A stretch of 64,000 nucleotides of DNA. It comes from Pontederia crassipes. Lineage: Eukaryota > Streptophyta > Magnoliopsida > Commelinales > Pontederiaceae. The stretch covers positions 32,982,768 through 33,046,767 of the forward strand of contig CM060183.1 in NCBI GenBank assembly GCA_030549335.1, read 5' to 3'. Position 1 is the stretch's first letter. Every line of letters starts with the position of its first letter. The position numbers and the translations under genes were made by a program. This document shows positions 1 to 17,667 of the stretch, in pieces. The notes below the pieces were generated by a model. The model worked only from the letters and a program-made list of their open reading frames with translations. It did no database searches and was not told the origin of the DNA.

Positions 1-1360
1 ATAAATTACTCACTAAACATATTATTTACCCTATAACATGTATAGGAAATTAATATAAGCCATAAATAGCACTATTACAATATATAACATGTGAATGTTG
101 TTAATTTATGAAACAAAATATCTCTTCATATCATTAATAATTTTTTATATAAATATAAAATATATAAAATAAAGGGCCCCGAAAAAATCGATAAGATTTT
201 TTTAATTTTAAAAATCCAACCAAAATATATAGGATGATTTTTTTTAACGAAAAAATTCACCCGACCCGCACCATTTTCACCCCTGTCGCCCACCTCAAGA
301 ACACTCTTTTTACGACGCTCCACGACGTCGATTCTCTCCATCGGAAATGATAAATTCAAGATAAAATTAATTACTCCGATTCGCACAACCTCGTCAATTG
401 ATTATTATGTCAATAAAATTTAATTGATCTTTGAGAATAGACCAATCGACATGTAATGAAGGCGTATGACAAGTTTACAATAATTCACCCGATATTATTA
501 TCAAGCTAATTGAGATTGCATTTATTCTTTTAAACAAATAATTATTCTCTTAAAATTAGTTAATTGAGTGATGAAAAAGAGACTGCATTTATCCCATTAG
601 TTATCTTTCATTATTTTACACATGATCTCTATCAAACGTTCCAACTAACATTTATTTAAAGACTCATTAAAGAATAATTATTTCCATTCTTTTTCCCACC
701 AACCCCCCTATGATGTCATGGCAATTTCTGTTTCTTTTCCTTTGATAAATTCATCACATTTATAACTTTGAAGGTTCTAAGCACTACTTGCAATCTTGCA
801 GTTTAAAATTGTGAAAAAAAAGATAACAAAATGTATACCTGTGACCAAATGATCTGAGATATTCATTAACCTTTTTTTTTGTAATGTTTTTAAAAATGAG
901 TTTATTGCACTGAAATTATTGGTAACTTTAAAATTACTAAATTATTGTTATTTATTTTGTAAGGTTGTTTGACTTTTGATGTAAAAGGCAAAGAATTATT
1001 TATTTATTAATTACCATGAGATAGATATAGTAATAATGTTTTGTCACTACACGACCGGAGTCAATTCGTCACGGTCGCCGCATCCGAAGCGTCCGTGCGG
1101 GAGGGCCCCACAGTCATCCGCCCAACACGTGTCCACGCGCCTTTCCGACTTTTTTTTTTTTTAACCTGCCGCAGTAAAAGAACCCAACGGCGGGGGTTTT
1201 GGTGAAAGGGACGAGATAACGCCGTTACCGTTAGGCTCCGACGCGGATCCACGTTCACACCCACCAGCTGGCGCATCAATGCTCACGCCTCCCGTACGCT
1301 GCATCCAGCTTTCCACCGTTTTACCTTGCGCTCCTCCGCCGATACACCACACGCGGCGAG
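1..1360. other. AT-rich 5' flank of the malic enzyme gene
   Basis: No convincing gene is seen here. The first kilobase is very AT-rich with short homopolymer runs and stops in all frames. The last 300 bases are GC-rich and promoter-like, leading into the malic enzyme gene. Confidence 0.6.
1126..1131. promoter_or_regulatory. G-box CACGTG
   Basis: The palindrome CACGTG lies in ACACGTGT, about 240 bases upstream of the likely TATA box of the malic enzyme gene. G-boxes bind bZIP and bHLH factors in light- and stress-responsive plant promoters. Position and motif are seen; the function is inferred. Confidence 0.4.
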
Positions 1361-1365
1361 CTCAC

Positions 1366-1371
1366 TATAAA
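1366..1371 (+). promoter_or_regulatory. TATA box of the malic enzyme gene
   Basis: TATAAA lies 147 bases before the start codon in a GC-rich promoter context. It would give a 5' leader of roughly 110-120 bases. This is a motif match only. Confidence 0.45.
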
Positions 1372-1517
1372 GTGGTCTCCGCCGCGCTACGTCGTCCTCT
1401 TCCCCCACTCTTCCCAACTTTTTTTAGTTCTTTCCTCCTCCCTCCCGAACGGAAGCGAGCGAAATTGTTTGTTCCAAATCTTTTTCGTTTCCGCGGATTC
1501 AAGATCTCGTCGTCGCC

Positions 1518-6716
<5,199 letters not shown>

Positions 6717-7442
6717 TTTGGTGGGCTCAGACCTTTATCTACAGAGATAATTGTAAGAGTGCTAATAATTGTTTTAGGAAGGATCAATAGTAAACAAGGA
6801 GGTTGCATGATTCCCCACTTCTGGGTGAAACTAAGAATGGTTGTGGCAGGATTATAAGCTATGATTTTTGTCCTTTTTGTCAAGTTAGAAGTAAGCCCAG
6901 GTTTGCATTTCTAAATTATAATGTACCAGGTTTGAGTACGTTATACATTGTAAGACTTCAATATGTTGAAATGAAAGGAAAATGTTCTTTTATTTGTCTC
7001 ATACATCTTGCATGGTTCTTTTTCGTCTCCTCTTGGACGATGATGTCTGGGATGACCAAGTTTGTGAGCTAGGTAAGTGAAGATGTTTGGATTCCCCTTT
7101 AGCTGGACTGTCATGTATTTTGCGCTATGGTTAAGCAAATTTGCAGTTCACTTCATCCTGGTAGGGGACTCGACATTCTTTATGAATGCACCTCTGATCA
7201 TTTGATTAGACTGTTACATAAGATGGATATGAATGCACCTCTAAGATCTTTGTATATGAAAATCTTCAGGCAATCCAAAAAAGAAGAAAACATCAAGAAA
7301 CATGACGAAGCGAGTTTCAATGACGTGCAGCAACCAAGTTCAATCGGGCACATTTCCACTCTCTTTGTGAGAAGGGTATATGGTGATCCCAATCCCCAAC
7401 TGTTGCTAATGGTGCAACGGGGAAGATTTGTCGCCAATCCCC
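6717..7442. other. Intergenic 3' flanks of two convergent genes
   Basis: This holds the presumed 3' untranslated region of the malic enzyme gene and, on the other strand, that of the ABCB pseudogene. An open frame near 7127-7492 (+) has no recognisable domain and runs into the antisense of the ABCB last exon, so I do not call it a gene. Confidence 0.6.
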
Positions 7443-7824
7443 TTACATATGAAGATTTACCAAGCGAAAGAAAGCGCCCTTCTTGTTCATGACCTGCTGA
7501 TAGCTTCCGTGCTCCGCCACCTTCCCTTCTCGGAGGAACGCTATGGCATCAAGATTCCTGACCGTGTTTAACCGATGTGCTACCACGACCGTCGTCCTCC
7601 CGCCAATCATACGGTCGAGTGCCTCCTGCACCACCAGCTCCGACTGCACATCGAGCGCGCTCGTGGCCTCGTCCAGCAGCAGTATGGCCGGGTTCCTTAT
7701 GACGGCTCTTGCTATGGCGATCCTTTGCTTCTGCCCTCCTGATAGCTGCACGCCTCTCTCCCCGCAGTCCGTGTCGTAACCCTGCTCGAGTGAGCTGCGC
7801 CAAGAACGACGGAGACGTCAACTG

Positions 7825-8308
7825 TGTTAGAGTTGGTGAATACTTTAAGGCTCCTTATTTCTCACATCGGATTCACCCACGTGAGTTTAGGGGAATCTGA
7901 ATATTACCCAATTAACAGTATTACTGACGTACGAACGAAAGGAAGAGTTCAGGGGGGCCCCGCTCGCCGGTGAGCGGGCGGGGGTTCGGGAGTAGCGCCC
8001 CCGCAACCTAGACGGGTTTTGGACTTTTGTTTAGCCGGCCCGTATGGTTCGAATTAGATTTTTTCTTTGTTTTGTTCGGGTTTTGAACTCGTTTGGAGAG
8101 ACTATTTATAACTTATTTTCAGATGTAATCTGTGCGGCGGTTGAAAATCTAAACGATATAGTGTAATTTCTTTGCAGAACATAGCCCTAATCTCAAAGAT
8201 GAACCTGAATAAATTCGTGTGTCTCCTCTATTTTTTCTTACAACCTCTCGAATTTTCCCATCAAACTGTGCGTGCATTTGCTTCGCAACGGTCGTAATCT
8301 TAATCCTA
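7825..8308. mobile_element. Probable solo LTR or TRIM-like insertion in the last intron of the ABCB pseudogene
   Basis: The last intron is 525 bases here but 90 bases in the intact paralogue, so about 435 bases were gained. The extra sequence starts TGTTAGAGTTGG. It contains a GC-rich stem region (gggggccccgctcgcc, gtagcgcccccg) and a U5-like tract before the end. No clear target duplication was found, so the boundaries and class are uncertain. Confidence 0.5.
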
Positions 8309-10113
8309 TGTTGACTTACTATATGAAATCGTGGGCGTTTGCAGTTTTTGCGGCCTCCACCACCTCTTCCTCGCTGACCTCCGGCCTTCCGAATGCGATG
8401 TTGTAACAGATGCTGCCGGAGTATATTACTGGCTCTTGGCTGACGAGCGCCGTGAAGCGTCGGTAGCTCATGACACTCAGTTGTCTGAGGTCGAATCCAT
8501 CAATTCTGATGACACCTCCGTTTATGTCATAGAACCTCTGAAGCAGTCCGATGACAGTCGACTTGCCGCAGCCAGTCTGCCCCACTAGTCCGACGCTGGA
8601 GCCTGCCTCGACCTCCAAGTTGAATCCTCTGAGTACAGGAGACTGTGGCCTGCTCGGGTACGTGAAATCTACCCCAACCATCTCAATTTTGCCATGGATT
8701 CTCTTCTTGTCATGCTTATCTGCATTCTGACGTTCCTATTTCAGTTCGGCAATTTGGTCAGCATCTAAATACGAGATTGAATAGTGTTAATACGAGAGCA
8801 TTACTAGGAGTGTTGACTTTTGTAATCTCTTCTCCTAAAAATGCTTCAAGAATTCATTTTGTGGACTACCATTTGTCTAACAACAGACAGATTACATTAC
8901 GGCTTAGCCTTAGTTTCTCAGTAATTATGTGTAATTATTCATGTGTACAATTTGTTTACACTTCAAAGTTGTATGAGCGAGAGCTTTACCTGATAAGTAT
9001 TTGGGATCAAAGATTCCCTATCTAGCACCTGCAACACTGATGCCACTGCAGAGGCCCCCTTGACCAGGTCCGAGGTCATACTACCTGCATCCGCTATGAC
9101 CCTTGCGGTGGTCACCAGTATTAAAAAGGTTTTGAAGACGTCGCCGACCGACGCCTCGTGGGACTCCACCAGCTTCGCTCCGTACCACAGTTCCAAAGCC
9201 CGCAACAGGAAACCGAGGGATGCCGAGGTTCCCCGAGTGAGTCCAGCGACCACCGCGTCCTTCTCCGCGGCATGTAGTGGCTCAGTCTGGGCCTCCTCAA
9301 AGAGCTCAAGGACCTTGTCGACGCATCCAAACGATGTAATAATCCTGTGGTTGCACGCGGCTTCGCTGGCTATCTGAGTGCCACGGATTTGAACTTTGAG
9401 CAACTCCGCTGTCAGCTTAGACATGGCGAGCCTTTTTGCGGTGAAGCAGAGTACCGTCAGTGGCTCAAAAGCTATCATGACCAAAGCGAGCTTCCAAGTT
9501 ACGATTAGACCTAACAACATGGCGAACACTACACCAGAGGCCGCCTGGACGATCAGAGAGATTCTGTCCGCGACCAGCGTTTTAAGAAGAGATGCGTCGT
9601 TGCTGAGCCGGTGGCACAACGCGCCGCTGGAGTTGGTCTCCTCCTCAAACCACGCCGGCTCGAACGTTAGCATCTTCTCGAGCACTTGCAGCCGAGTTCT
9701 TTTCGTTAGATGCTCGCTCATGTAAGCGAAACAGTAGTGCATCAAGACGTTTGCAAGGATGCAAACCACCGAGAGGGAACACAGGATTAGAGCATAGCGT
9801 CGGATGACGGCTTGCATCTTGTCGTGGTCGCGGAGGTAGAACGCAGCAGTGAGGCCACCAATGGAGAAGCCATAGATGGGTCGCCCAGTGCCCTGGACGA
9901 TTGCCGAGAGGGTGCCAACCAAGCCTTGTTTCCACTCGGGCGAGTTCATGGCGAGAAGCCTGGAGAAGGACGGAGACGGTCGACGGATGGTCGAAGGCTT
10001 CTCCTTTATTGAGCTAGGCGTAGACAAGGGTGAATATGCCGCGGACGGCACAGTGCAGTGATCTGCAGATGGATCGGCTGCTGACGCGTCAGCATGCATG
10101 CACGAGTCCTGCC

Positions 10114-10239
10114 GTTGGTCATTGGAGTTCGACATCGTCTGGAGGTTGACAAGTTGAGAGTAATGACTGTCCTGTTGGTCATTGGAGTTCGACATCGTCT
10201 GGAGGTTGACAAGTTGAGAGTAATGACTGTCCTGTTGGT
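10114..10239 (-). repeat. 60-bp tandem duplication in exon 7 of the ABCB pseudogene
   Basis: Two identical 60-base units (10114-10173, 10174-10233) plus six bases of a third encode a repeated 20-residue block (QQDSHYSQLVNLQTMSNSND). The second block ends slightly differently (NDQRQDS). The linker after NBD1 is in frame through the duplication. Confidence 0.95.
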
Positions 10240-10334
10240 TGATTAGATTACCGCAATTGCGTGGGCCTGCCTTATCGTCGAGAGCCTGTGAGCTACTACC
10301 TGCTCAAAGGAAGGGGAAAAGAAAATTCTAAATT

Positions 10335-10679
10335 TGTTGCGAATAGAACATCGAGGATGGATGAATAATCAAAATAATAAAAGAAAGAGAAGATGAACAC
10401 AGAGATTTAACGTAGTAAAACTCTCTTGATCAATGTGAACAAGAGAGAAACATCCACGGATAAATGAGACCACCGTCAGAAATTTTCACTATGAACCAAA
10501 AGAGAATGTACATCATATAAAACCATAACCCTCATATATAAAGATCCATACCGCGGGAGACTTCGTCCCCTAACGGCCCAATCCCTCCGCTTCCGCACAG
10601 ATTCTCATTTTTCCTTCTTTTTCATTTTTTTTCTTTCATAATTTTAGGTACAAGGTACATAATTCAAGCCACATCAATA
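10335..10679 (-). mobile_element. Solo LTR of the copia family also seen at 41.9, 46.3, 55.0 and 61.1 kb
   Basis: The 345 bases start TGTTGCGAATAGAAC and end CACATCAATA. They match the LTRs at 41869-42198 and 46260-46588 along their length. Flanks are aaatt (left) and aaact (right), a five-base target duplication with one mismatch. It lies in intron 6 of the ABCB pseudogene, between the donor at 10745 and the acceptor at 10300. Confidence 0.8.
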
Positions 10680-12842
10680 AAACTTCTACGTTGACAATTG
10701 ATAAATCGAATCTGTCCTTCTGTTGGAGTGTGAAGAAGACCATACCACCGTTGTTCTACCAAGGGAAGCTCGATCAATGACATCCTGCACCAGCTTCTCA
10801 GATTCCGAATCCAGAGCACTTGTTGCCTCGTCCAGCAGGAGGATGGCAGGATTCCTGACCAGAGCTCTAGCGATGGCGATCCGTTGTTTCTGGCCGCCTG
10901 ATAGATATGCCCCTCGCTCTCCAACCTGAAGACATGACTTGTAGGAAACCCGCGGTAATAGCTTTTGCTCCACGTACTTTAGTACATCATGTCAGATTAT
11001 ATAGATTGCATACATGGCTTACCTTTGTATTGTATCTCTCAGGGAGCTGACTGATAAAATCGTGTGCATTGGCTATCATGGCCGCCGAGTACACCTCATC
11101 CATGGAGGCGTCTGGCTTCCCAAATAGTATGTTGTCTTTTATCGACGTCCCAAAGAGGGCATTGTCTTGGCTAACAAGCCCCATTTTGCTTCTCATCCAC
11201 TTAGCTTGTAGCTTCTTAACATCTACCCCGTCAATGGTAGCGCATCCATTGTCCACGCCGTAGAAACCTTGTATCAATGCTATAATCGTGGACTTCCCGC
11301 TTCCGCTTGCGCCCACAAGGGCCGTGGTTTTTCCTGCAGGGATTCGAAGGCTGAAATCCCTGAGAACGACGGTGTCTGGTCTCGAAGGATACGTGAACCA
11401 GACTGATTTGAACTCGATCTCGCCATGGAAGTGATCCAAAGTGAGGGAGTTCGGGTCATCAACATCGAATTCCGGCGTGCGGTCTATCACCTTCTCGATC
11501 CGCGTTACAGCAACTAAAGCTTTTGCTGCGTGCTTCGCTTCGGACAGCACCGTGTTAAGGGACCTGCATCAAGCTTGTAACTTTACATATAGTATCAATT
11601 GGTTGACGACAACTGACACTTAATAGATCACAAAATGATGGAGGGGACATGCAGCTCACCAGCTCCCCACGATAAGGGACACCGCAGCTGCGTAGATTCT
11701 GCTTCCGTCCAAGCCATGGTACATCACCAATCTGCTCCCGTACCAGGCAAGCAAAGCCCATATTGCATAAAATGAGCTAATGCTGCCTACCGCTAGCCCT
11801 TTTGCCAAACCTTGTTTGATCCCCAACTTGAGAGCTCCATCCAAGGCAGAAGCATACCTCTCTACAATCCTCTTCTCAGCAGTGAAGGAATAGATCGTCC
11901 TTATGGAGCTTAGAACTTGCTGCACAAAGGCACTTCCTTGTCCATATTCCTCCCGGCACATGCGAGAAATACGGAGAAGATATTTCCCGTAGATGATGTT
12001 GGGAACTACTTGCAACAGCAGCAGTGGGAAGGCTACCAGGGCGAGCCTCCAAGAGAGGTAGGTGGAGATCGCTACTGCAGAGAGAAAGACTGATGCCTGC
12101 ATTACAATCTCAGGGACCTGTCCGGAACAGAGAGAAAGTGTGCCGTTAGCCATGCAAGGAATACGTCTGCATGAACGTGATCTGTCTGGAGGAATACATG
12201 AGCAATTAAAGTACCTTTTCACTTAGGACGTCTTGTATGAGTGAAGTATCTCTAGATACACTGTTGATAACTTCCGAAGTTGTTGCCTCTTGGGCATCAA
12301 AAAATCCTATTTCCTGCCTGAGAACTGCTTCCAGATATTTGTACCTGAGTCTTTGTACCTGCCTTTCGCCTGTTCTGCTCCGACAATATCCTCCTGCACT
12401 CGGTCAAACTACATCATCTGGCCCCAATCATCATTGGAAAGAAAAGATCATTATTTGTAGTAATTGATACGTTGGCTACTACCTGCAAAGGCTGCCACCA
12501 GAACTGCAAGTCCTATGTAGACAAGATCTACGGAATACTGCACAAGCATGATTAAGAACACAATTAACTTATTTGTCTGAGTTCCCATAGCGAAAGGAGC
12601 TTTCAAGGGTCTAACCTTTTGAACCTCGTGAATGAAACCATCGTGGTTCTGTTCAACCCTGCCATCATGTCCCATAGTGTTCATGATGTCACTGGTGATG
12701 ACGAAGAGGATGACTACGGAGCTTCCCTCCCCAGCGGCTCCTACTGTGCCGGAGATCATTCGCACCACGTCTATCCAGTCTGCAAATCTCAACATGGTGT
12801 GCATATTTTCTCTCTCGTGCTTACTATCGGCCTGACGCTCCC

Positions 12843-12848
12843 TTTATA
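12843..12848 (-). promoter_or_regulatory. TATA box of the ABCB pseudogene
   Basis: TATAAA on the minus strand lies about 40 bases before the ATG at 12804. The intact paralogue has TATAAA at a matching distance from its ATG. Confidence 0.35.
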
Positions 12849-12849
12849 A

Positions 12850-15561
12850 TTCCGAAACTATAGTTATCCTCAGCGTAAGAACGTATTGATCCTCTAAGTC
12901 TCAAATTCACCAAAGTTCTTAATGTATAGAGCAATCAGTCTCTAATACCAGCAAAAAGAAATGGAAAAGAAAGATGAGATATCTGGCGGCATTAGTCCGC
13001 ACTAACACTCAAGTTTAAACTTTAAAGAGCACCATGCAAATAAAATACTAATGCTTTTGGAGCAATAATACCTCTGCATCACTATCCATACACTGAGCCA
13101 GAAAAAATTAAGTACCATCAAAGCTTTAGAACAACAAAGGAACCAATTGCAAAAAAAAGCAGCGTACCTTTTAAAAAGAGTTTTCGCATCACAGCAAAAA
13201 TTTCAATAATTTCAAAGAAAGTGTTGCCGTGAGATAAATTGATAATTGTATTAATGGGTGCAGAAAAGCTTCATATGATCATACATGACACGATTCCCCG
13301 TTCCCGGAACTATTTGCCAACTGTATTTATTTAACATCGACGTACTCGGCAACAAACAAATCCTTAGAACTTCAATTGGCAAAAATTCTCAGAACTTAGA
13401 CAAGTTCTGGTTCAAGTTCTGAAAAATCAAACATTGCACAGGGAATCCATTTGTATACTTAATTAAGGACTCGCCTATCATAACTCGCATAGCGTGCAAA
13501 CTGAATGATTAAAAAGGCATCCAAGAAAGATAAACTTGTGCCCATGGAGCTGGTGTTGTGATTTAAACAGAGTCGTGGTTCATAACTCCCTTTTAATCTT
13601 TCATGTGTAGCTCGTTACAGGAACCGAAGGTTGGCTTTCATGGCGCCTGGTTAGAGATACATCGATTGCAGAGAAGACGACATTTTTTTTTGTCGAGTCG
13701 AAATTGCATCGGTCTGTGACTAGTTCTAAGAATGACAGATGGTCAACTGCACTACGATTCTCCCACATAAACAGTTAATGATCTTGAAAGTAAGGCTGAA
13801 ACATCGTTATTTGTGGCCTTAAAATGGAAATTTTTTGCCTTTTTAGATTGATGAATGAATATTTTTCTATATAATTAAGTAGCATCGTTCAAGTTAGTAA
13901 TTAAAAATCACTTTAGTTTTTATGTATTTTCTTAACGATGCAAAATGTGTACCGTTTGCTAAATCTTGCTTCACAAATTGTTCTTATCCATTTTGTCAGA
14001 TTGATCGATGAATATTATTTTTATTAGTAATATCATTCAATTTGAAAACTAGTAATCACTTATTATATCTTACTATTTAGCAGAAAAAATGATGTTGTTT
14101 CGATTGTTCATCCTCCCACTTCTGAATCTAATAAGGAGGTGACAATAGGACTGACACTCAAACCTCTTGGGAGGCGGGAGATACTCCCCACTACGCCCAT
14201 AGCTCCTCGAATCATTCATGATTAACATAATTATATTTATAAAATAAACAATATTCATAGAAAGTATTTACAACAAAAATATGTATCTAAGCTTTGCAAC
14301 ATATTAAAAAATTTCGTATCACAAGTGCAAGTTTTTATAAAATCTAGATAATAATAATCTCCGAAAATGATAATATGATATATTTTGTAAATTATAAGTT
14401 ATAATATCGATTATTTTGACAAAATAATAATTTGAATTTCTTTTATTTATATTTTGATTCAAAGATTATAATTTTTCATATCCAAGTAAGGCCTTGTTTG
14501 GGAACCTTGGAAAATTAAAGAAATGATAAAATTTTGTAGTTATTTTTCCTATTTTCTTAATTATAACAAAGCCATGTTTGGTTCTTAATTTCACCGAGTC
14601 AAAATCATAGTTTAAAGTTTAAAATGAGGTAAAATAAATTAGGAGGTAGGACTATGGTGTAAATAAAAATCTAACCAAATAAAAAATAATAATTCAAAAA
14701 AAAATCAGACATTAAAAGTTAGATTAGTTTTTTTAATAATTAAAATCAACAGTTTAAACTAGAGCTCCTAACTAAAAACGGAGGGGCCCAATTCAAATTA
14801 AATATATTTCTAAAATATTATAATTAAAATATACCTCATTTTTTTAAATAATATTTCATAGTTTTACATTTTCTTTTATCCATATTAATTAGATTAGATA
14901 TATTATTGACTTATTATGATCTAGTTATACTTGAATATTATCAAATTATTAATCAATTTTAATAAAGTTTATATAAAATTGACTAGAATATTTGAATTAT
15001 ATGTGTAATATGTTATTTTAATTTTTTTATATAAAAAGTTAAACTTAGAGTTAAATTTTAAAATCATCTAATGCAATATATTTAATGTTTATAATTTATT
15101 TTAAAAATATTATTTTAAAGTAGACTCTTGATTTGAAAAAAATGAGACTATCTAGATCAATTTTTTTTCTTCGAAAAATTTAAGGTGAACCTCCTAGAAA
15201 ATCACGCGGAATTTTAAAGTCGATTTTTTTTTACGTAAAAGCTATCCAATCCGAACCGCTTTCACTCCTACATATGACCTTTGTAATATTTATGATAGAA
15301 AAATGTGAGATCCACTTCATTCTTTTATTTTTTTTTCCTATAATGACTTTATCAGTTAAACATCTCCATAAAAATATTTTCATCCATTTTTTTAACCTGT
15401 ATTATGTCATTTTTCTAAAAAAATACATTTTAGCCAAACAAACTCTAAATGGTTGATGAAATTTAAGATTTCTGTGGGATGACACGGCAGGTGAAAAATT
15501 CTCTGCCCTAATCCCCTTCGTAGGAGAAAAGTTTCTAGCCAGTGTTTGGTTGGGGAATCAT
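12850..15561. other. AT-rich intergenic spacer with degenerate repeats
   Basis: I see no gene. Two related stretches near 13846 and 13996 share a motif (gattgatgaatgaatattt / gattgatcgatgaatatta). A possible old TIR-type element is hinted at by gccttgtttggg near 14492 and ccaaacaaactc near 15434. Nothing here can be classified firmly. Confidence 0.4.
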
Positions 15562-17666
15562 TGTAACACCCCACGATTTTATCAAGGGTAATATAGTAAT
15601 TTTATAATTCAATTAGAGTGTTTGATGGATTGAAGAAAAATTTAAATCCCATTTAGAGTGGAAATCATAATTAGATTGAGATTAGGAATTTTAATTTGAT
15701 TTGAGATCTAAAAGATATATTAATGGATATAGGATTTCCACGTAGGATAGGATTGAGAATTTTATGGCTTAAAATATTTTAGTCATTAAAATAATATTTA
15801 TTATTTTAATTTGAAAATTAGATGATAAAATATTATAAAATTAAATAATTCCGAAAATAAAGGAAAATTGGAAGGATAATACTATTTAATGAATTTCGGA
15901 ATTTATTTAATGAAAATAAATCTGAATTAGTTAAATGGATTAATTAAGAGATTAAATTGAAGTTGGATTACAAAAGATAGTTAGAGTTTAATGGAGAATT
16001 ATAAATCTTATAAATAAAGAGATAGGGCCGGCTAAACTCGAAAAAAGGAAGCGAGAGAAATTATTTCGGTGCGCGGCGTTCTTCGGTGACGGACGCAACT
16101 TTTCCAACGGCGAAGGCAGGGATTCACATAGGTACGTATTGTGACGTCGTTCTACGGTGTAATCTGGTTTGTATAGTTTTATTACCGTCGCAAAAATTAT
16201 TTTGCTTTACTGCCGTAAGGGATTAGGAGAAGGTTAAAGCCGCAAAAAAATAAAAGGAAATTGAGAGAGAATTAAGGGAGTAAAAATCAAAAGAGAGAGA
16301 AAAGGGGAGGAAGTCAAGGGACGTAAGATGAAGGAGAAATTCAAAGTTGTTGGCCAAAAACAAATTGGCCGTAACATGATTGGAGAGGGAGAAGAAGTGA
16401 GGGCGTAAGAGATTGAGAGAAGAAATAGAAAAAAAAAACAAGAAAGAAGGAGGTTACGCCCGCAAAGAGGTAGAGAGAGAAAATAGTAAAAATAAAAAAA
16501 AAGATTGAGAGAGATGATAGAGAGAGGTGGAAAAGAGGGCGTAACAAAATTGGATAGAAAAAAAAGGGGGCCGTAATAGATATGCAGAGAGGCAAAAACA
16601 ATCTCAGTCGTAATAGGAGAGAGAAATAGGAAAAACAAATAAGAGAAAAAAAAGGGGATGTGATGTTTGGCGGCCAAAATAGCCGACTGTGAATGAAAAA
16701 TAGAAAAAAAAAAATAAGAGAAATAGGCTAATATTGCGCCTTCGGGTTGATAGGGCCTTCGGGCTAACTACGCCTTCGGGCTGATAGGGCCTTCGGGCTA
16801 ACTGTTTCGGCGTGATCCTTCGTCCCCCATCATACCCAAACTTATTGATTGAAGTGGCATGGTGTCCCCTAATAATAATAGAAAGCTCTCTTATTGCGCC
16901 CGAAAGGGTTGATCATAACTCCAAAGATGGAATTGATAATTGAATTGATGATCGAATTGTTAATTGAATTGCACCCTAGTGGCTGATGGACAATTGATTT
17001 CGTCCTAGTGGTTGATAGACTATCGATTTCACACTTATGGCTGATGAAAAAATTAAATTGCACCTTTAAGGCTGATGGATAGTAAATTATGGTCTTTGTG
17101 CCTGATAGATGAATTGATAAATTATTAATAGAATTGAATTAATAATTGTTATTGTGGCCTTCATCGACTTTTGGCCAATTGAACATTGATCAATTGTTAA
17201 TTATTAATTGAATTATTTATTATTGAATTGTAGTCTTCATTGACCTCTGATCAATTATATATTGTTATGAATAATTATTTATTGATAGTATTGATGTTGA
17301 TATTGACCATGGTTCATATAAATATTATGGGTGACCCTACGTACTGAGTTATCTCATTGGGCTTTGCCCCTGTATTTGGATCCATACAGGTGATGGTGAT
17401 GGCGATGGTGAGATGGTTGGTGACTCCTCTGACGGGTGACATGCACATGGATATAGGGTCCATTACTGTATAGACGTGGGCCCTAACCCGCAAGTTATTA
17501 GATATGGTATAATAGCTTTCGCATATTGTAATAGAATGTTGTAAATTAGTCTTCCGCTTATGTAAGTCAGTTCGTTGACTGGTCAAAGTCAAGGTATAGA
17601 ATTGAGTGACGTTGTCGAGATAGCCTTCTGGGCAGGCAAAAGAAAAAAAAATCTCGGGGCGTTACA
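15562..17666 (+). repeat. LTR 1 of the TR-GAG array, internally deleted
   Basis: It is 2105 bases against 3049 in LTR 2. It follows LTR 2 closely until about 16697, has a short A-rich filler, then resumes at 16727 (equivalent to 21590). About 0.95 kb is missing, including most of the gccttcgggct minisatellite. A TATAAATA box lies at 16009-16016. Confidence 0.9.
16009..16016 (+). promoter_or_regulatory. LTR promoter TATA box
   Basis: TATAAATA occurs at the same place in all three LTRs (also 19928-19935 and 24791-24798). It is the likely U3 promoter driving gag transcription. Confidence 0.55.
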
Positions 17667-17667
17667 A

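Larger units (their letters stand above)
7443..12804 (-). pseudogene. ABC transporter subfamily B (P-glycoprotein-like), disrupted copy
   Basis: This is a full-length ABCB gene layout, TMD1-NBD1-TMD2-NBD2, nearest in style to the plant ABCB15 group. Exons on the minus strand: 12804-12616, 12537-12483, 12393-12215, 12117-11660, 11563-11023, 10925-10746, 10299-8990, 8726-8320, 7794-7443. Walker A ([18 protein letters not shown]), the LSGGQ signatures and [10 protein letters not shown] are present in both halves. Exons 2-6 and 9 have exactly the lengths seen in the intact paralogue at 35450-40539. In exon 7, after VVAHRLSTI, roughly 37-40 bases are missing. This shifts the frame, gives a TAA at 10245-10243, and removes the end of NBD1. 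Downstream the frame is open again from an ATG at 10195. Exon 1 starts about 27 residues later than the paralogue. A 60-bp duplication, a solo LTR (intron 6) and another insertion (intron 8) add to the damage. It is most likely non-functional; two half-size products are conceivable. Confidence 0.85.

Noticed and set aside
7127..7492. 121-codon plus-strand frame downstream of the malic enzyme
   Set aside because: No domain is recognised, and its end is antisense to the ABCB last exon. Likely 3' flanking sequence.
16234..16677. Hydrophobic minus-strand open frames in the LTRs (also 20142-20675 and 25123-25538)
   Set aside because: They are the antisense of a purine-rich LTR segment, giving Phe/Leu/Ser-rich peptides with different frames in each LTR copy because of small indels. 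No family resemblance.
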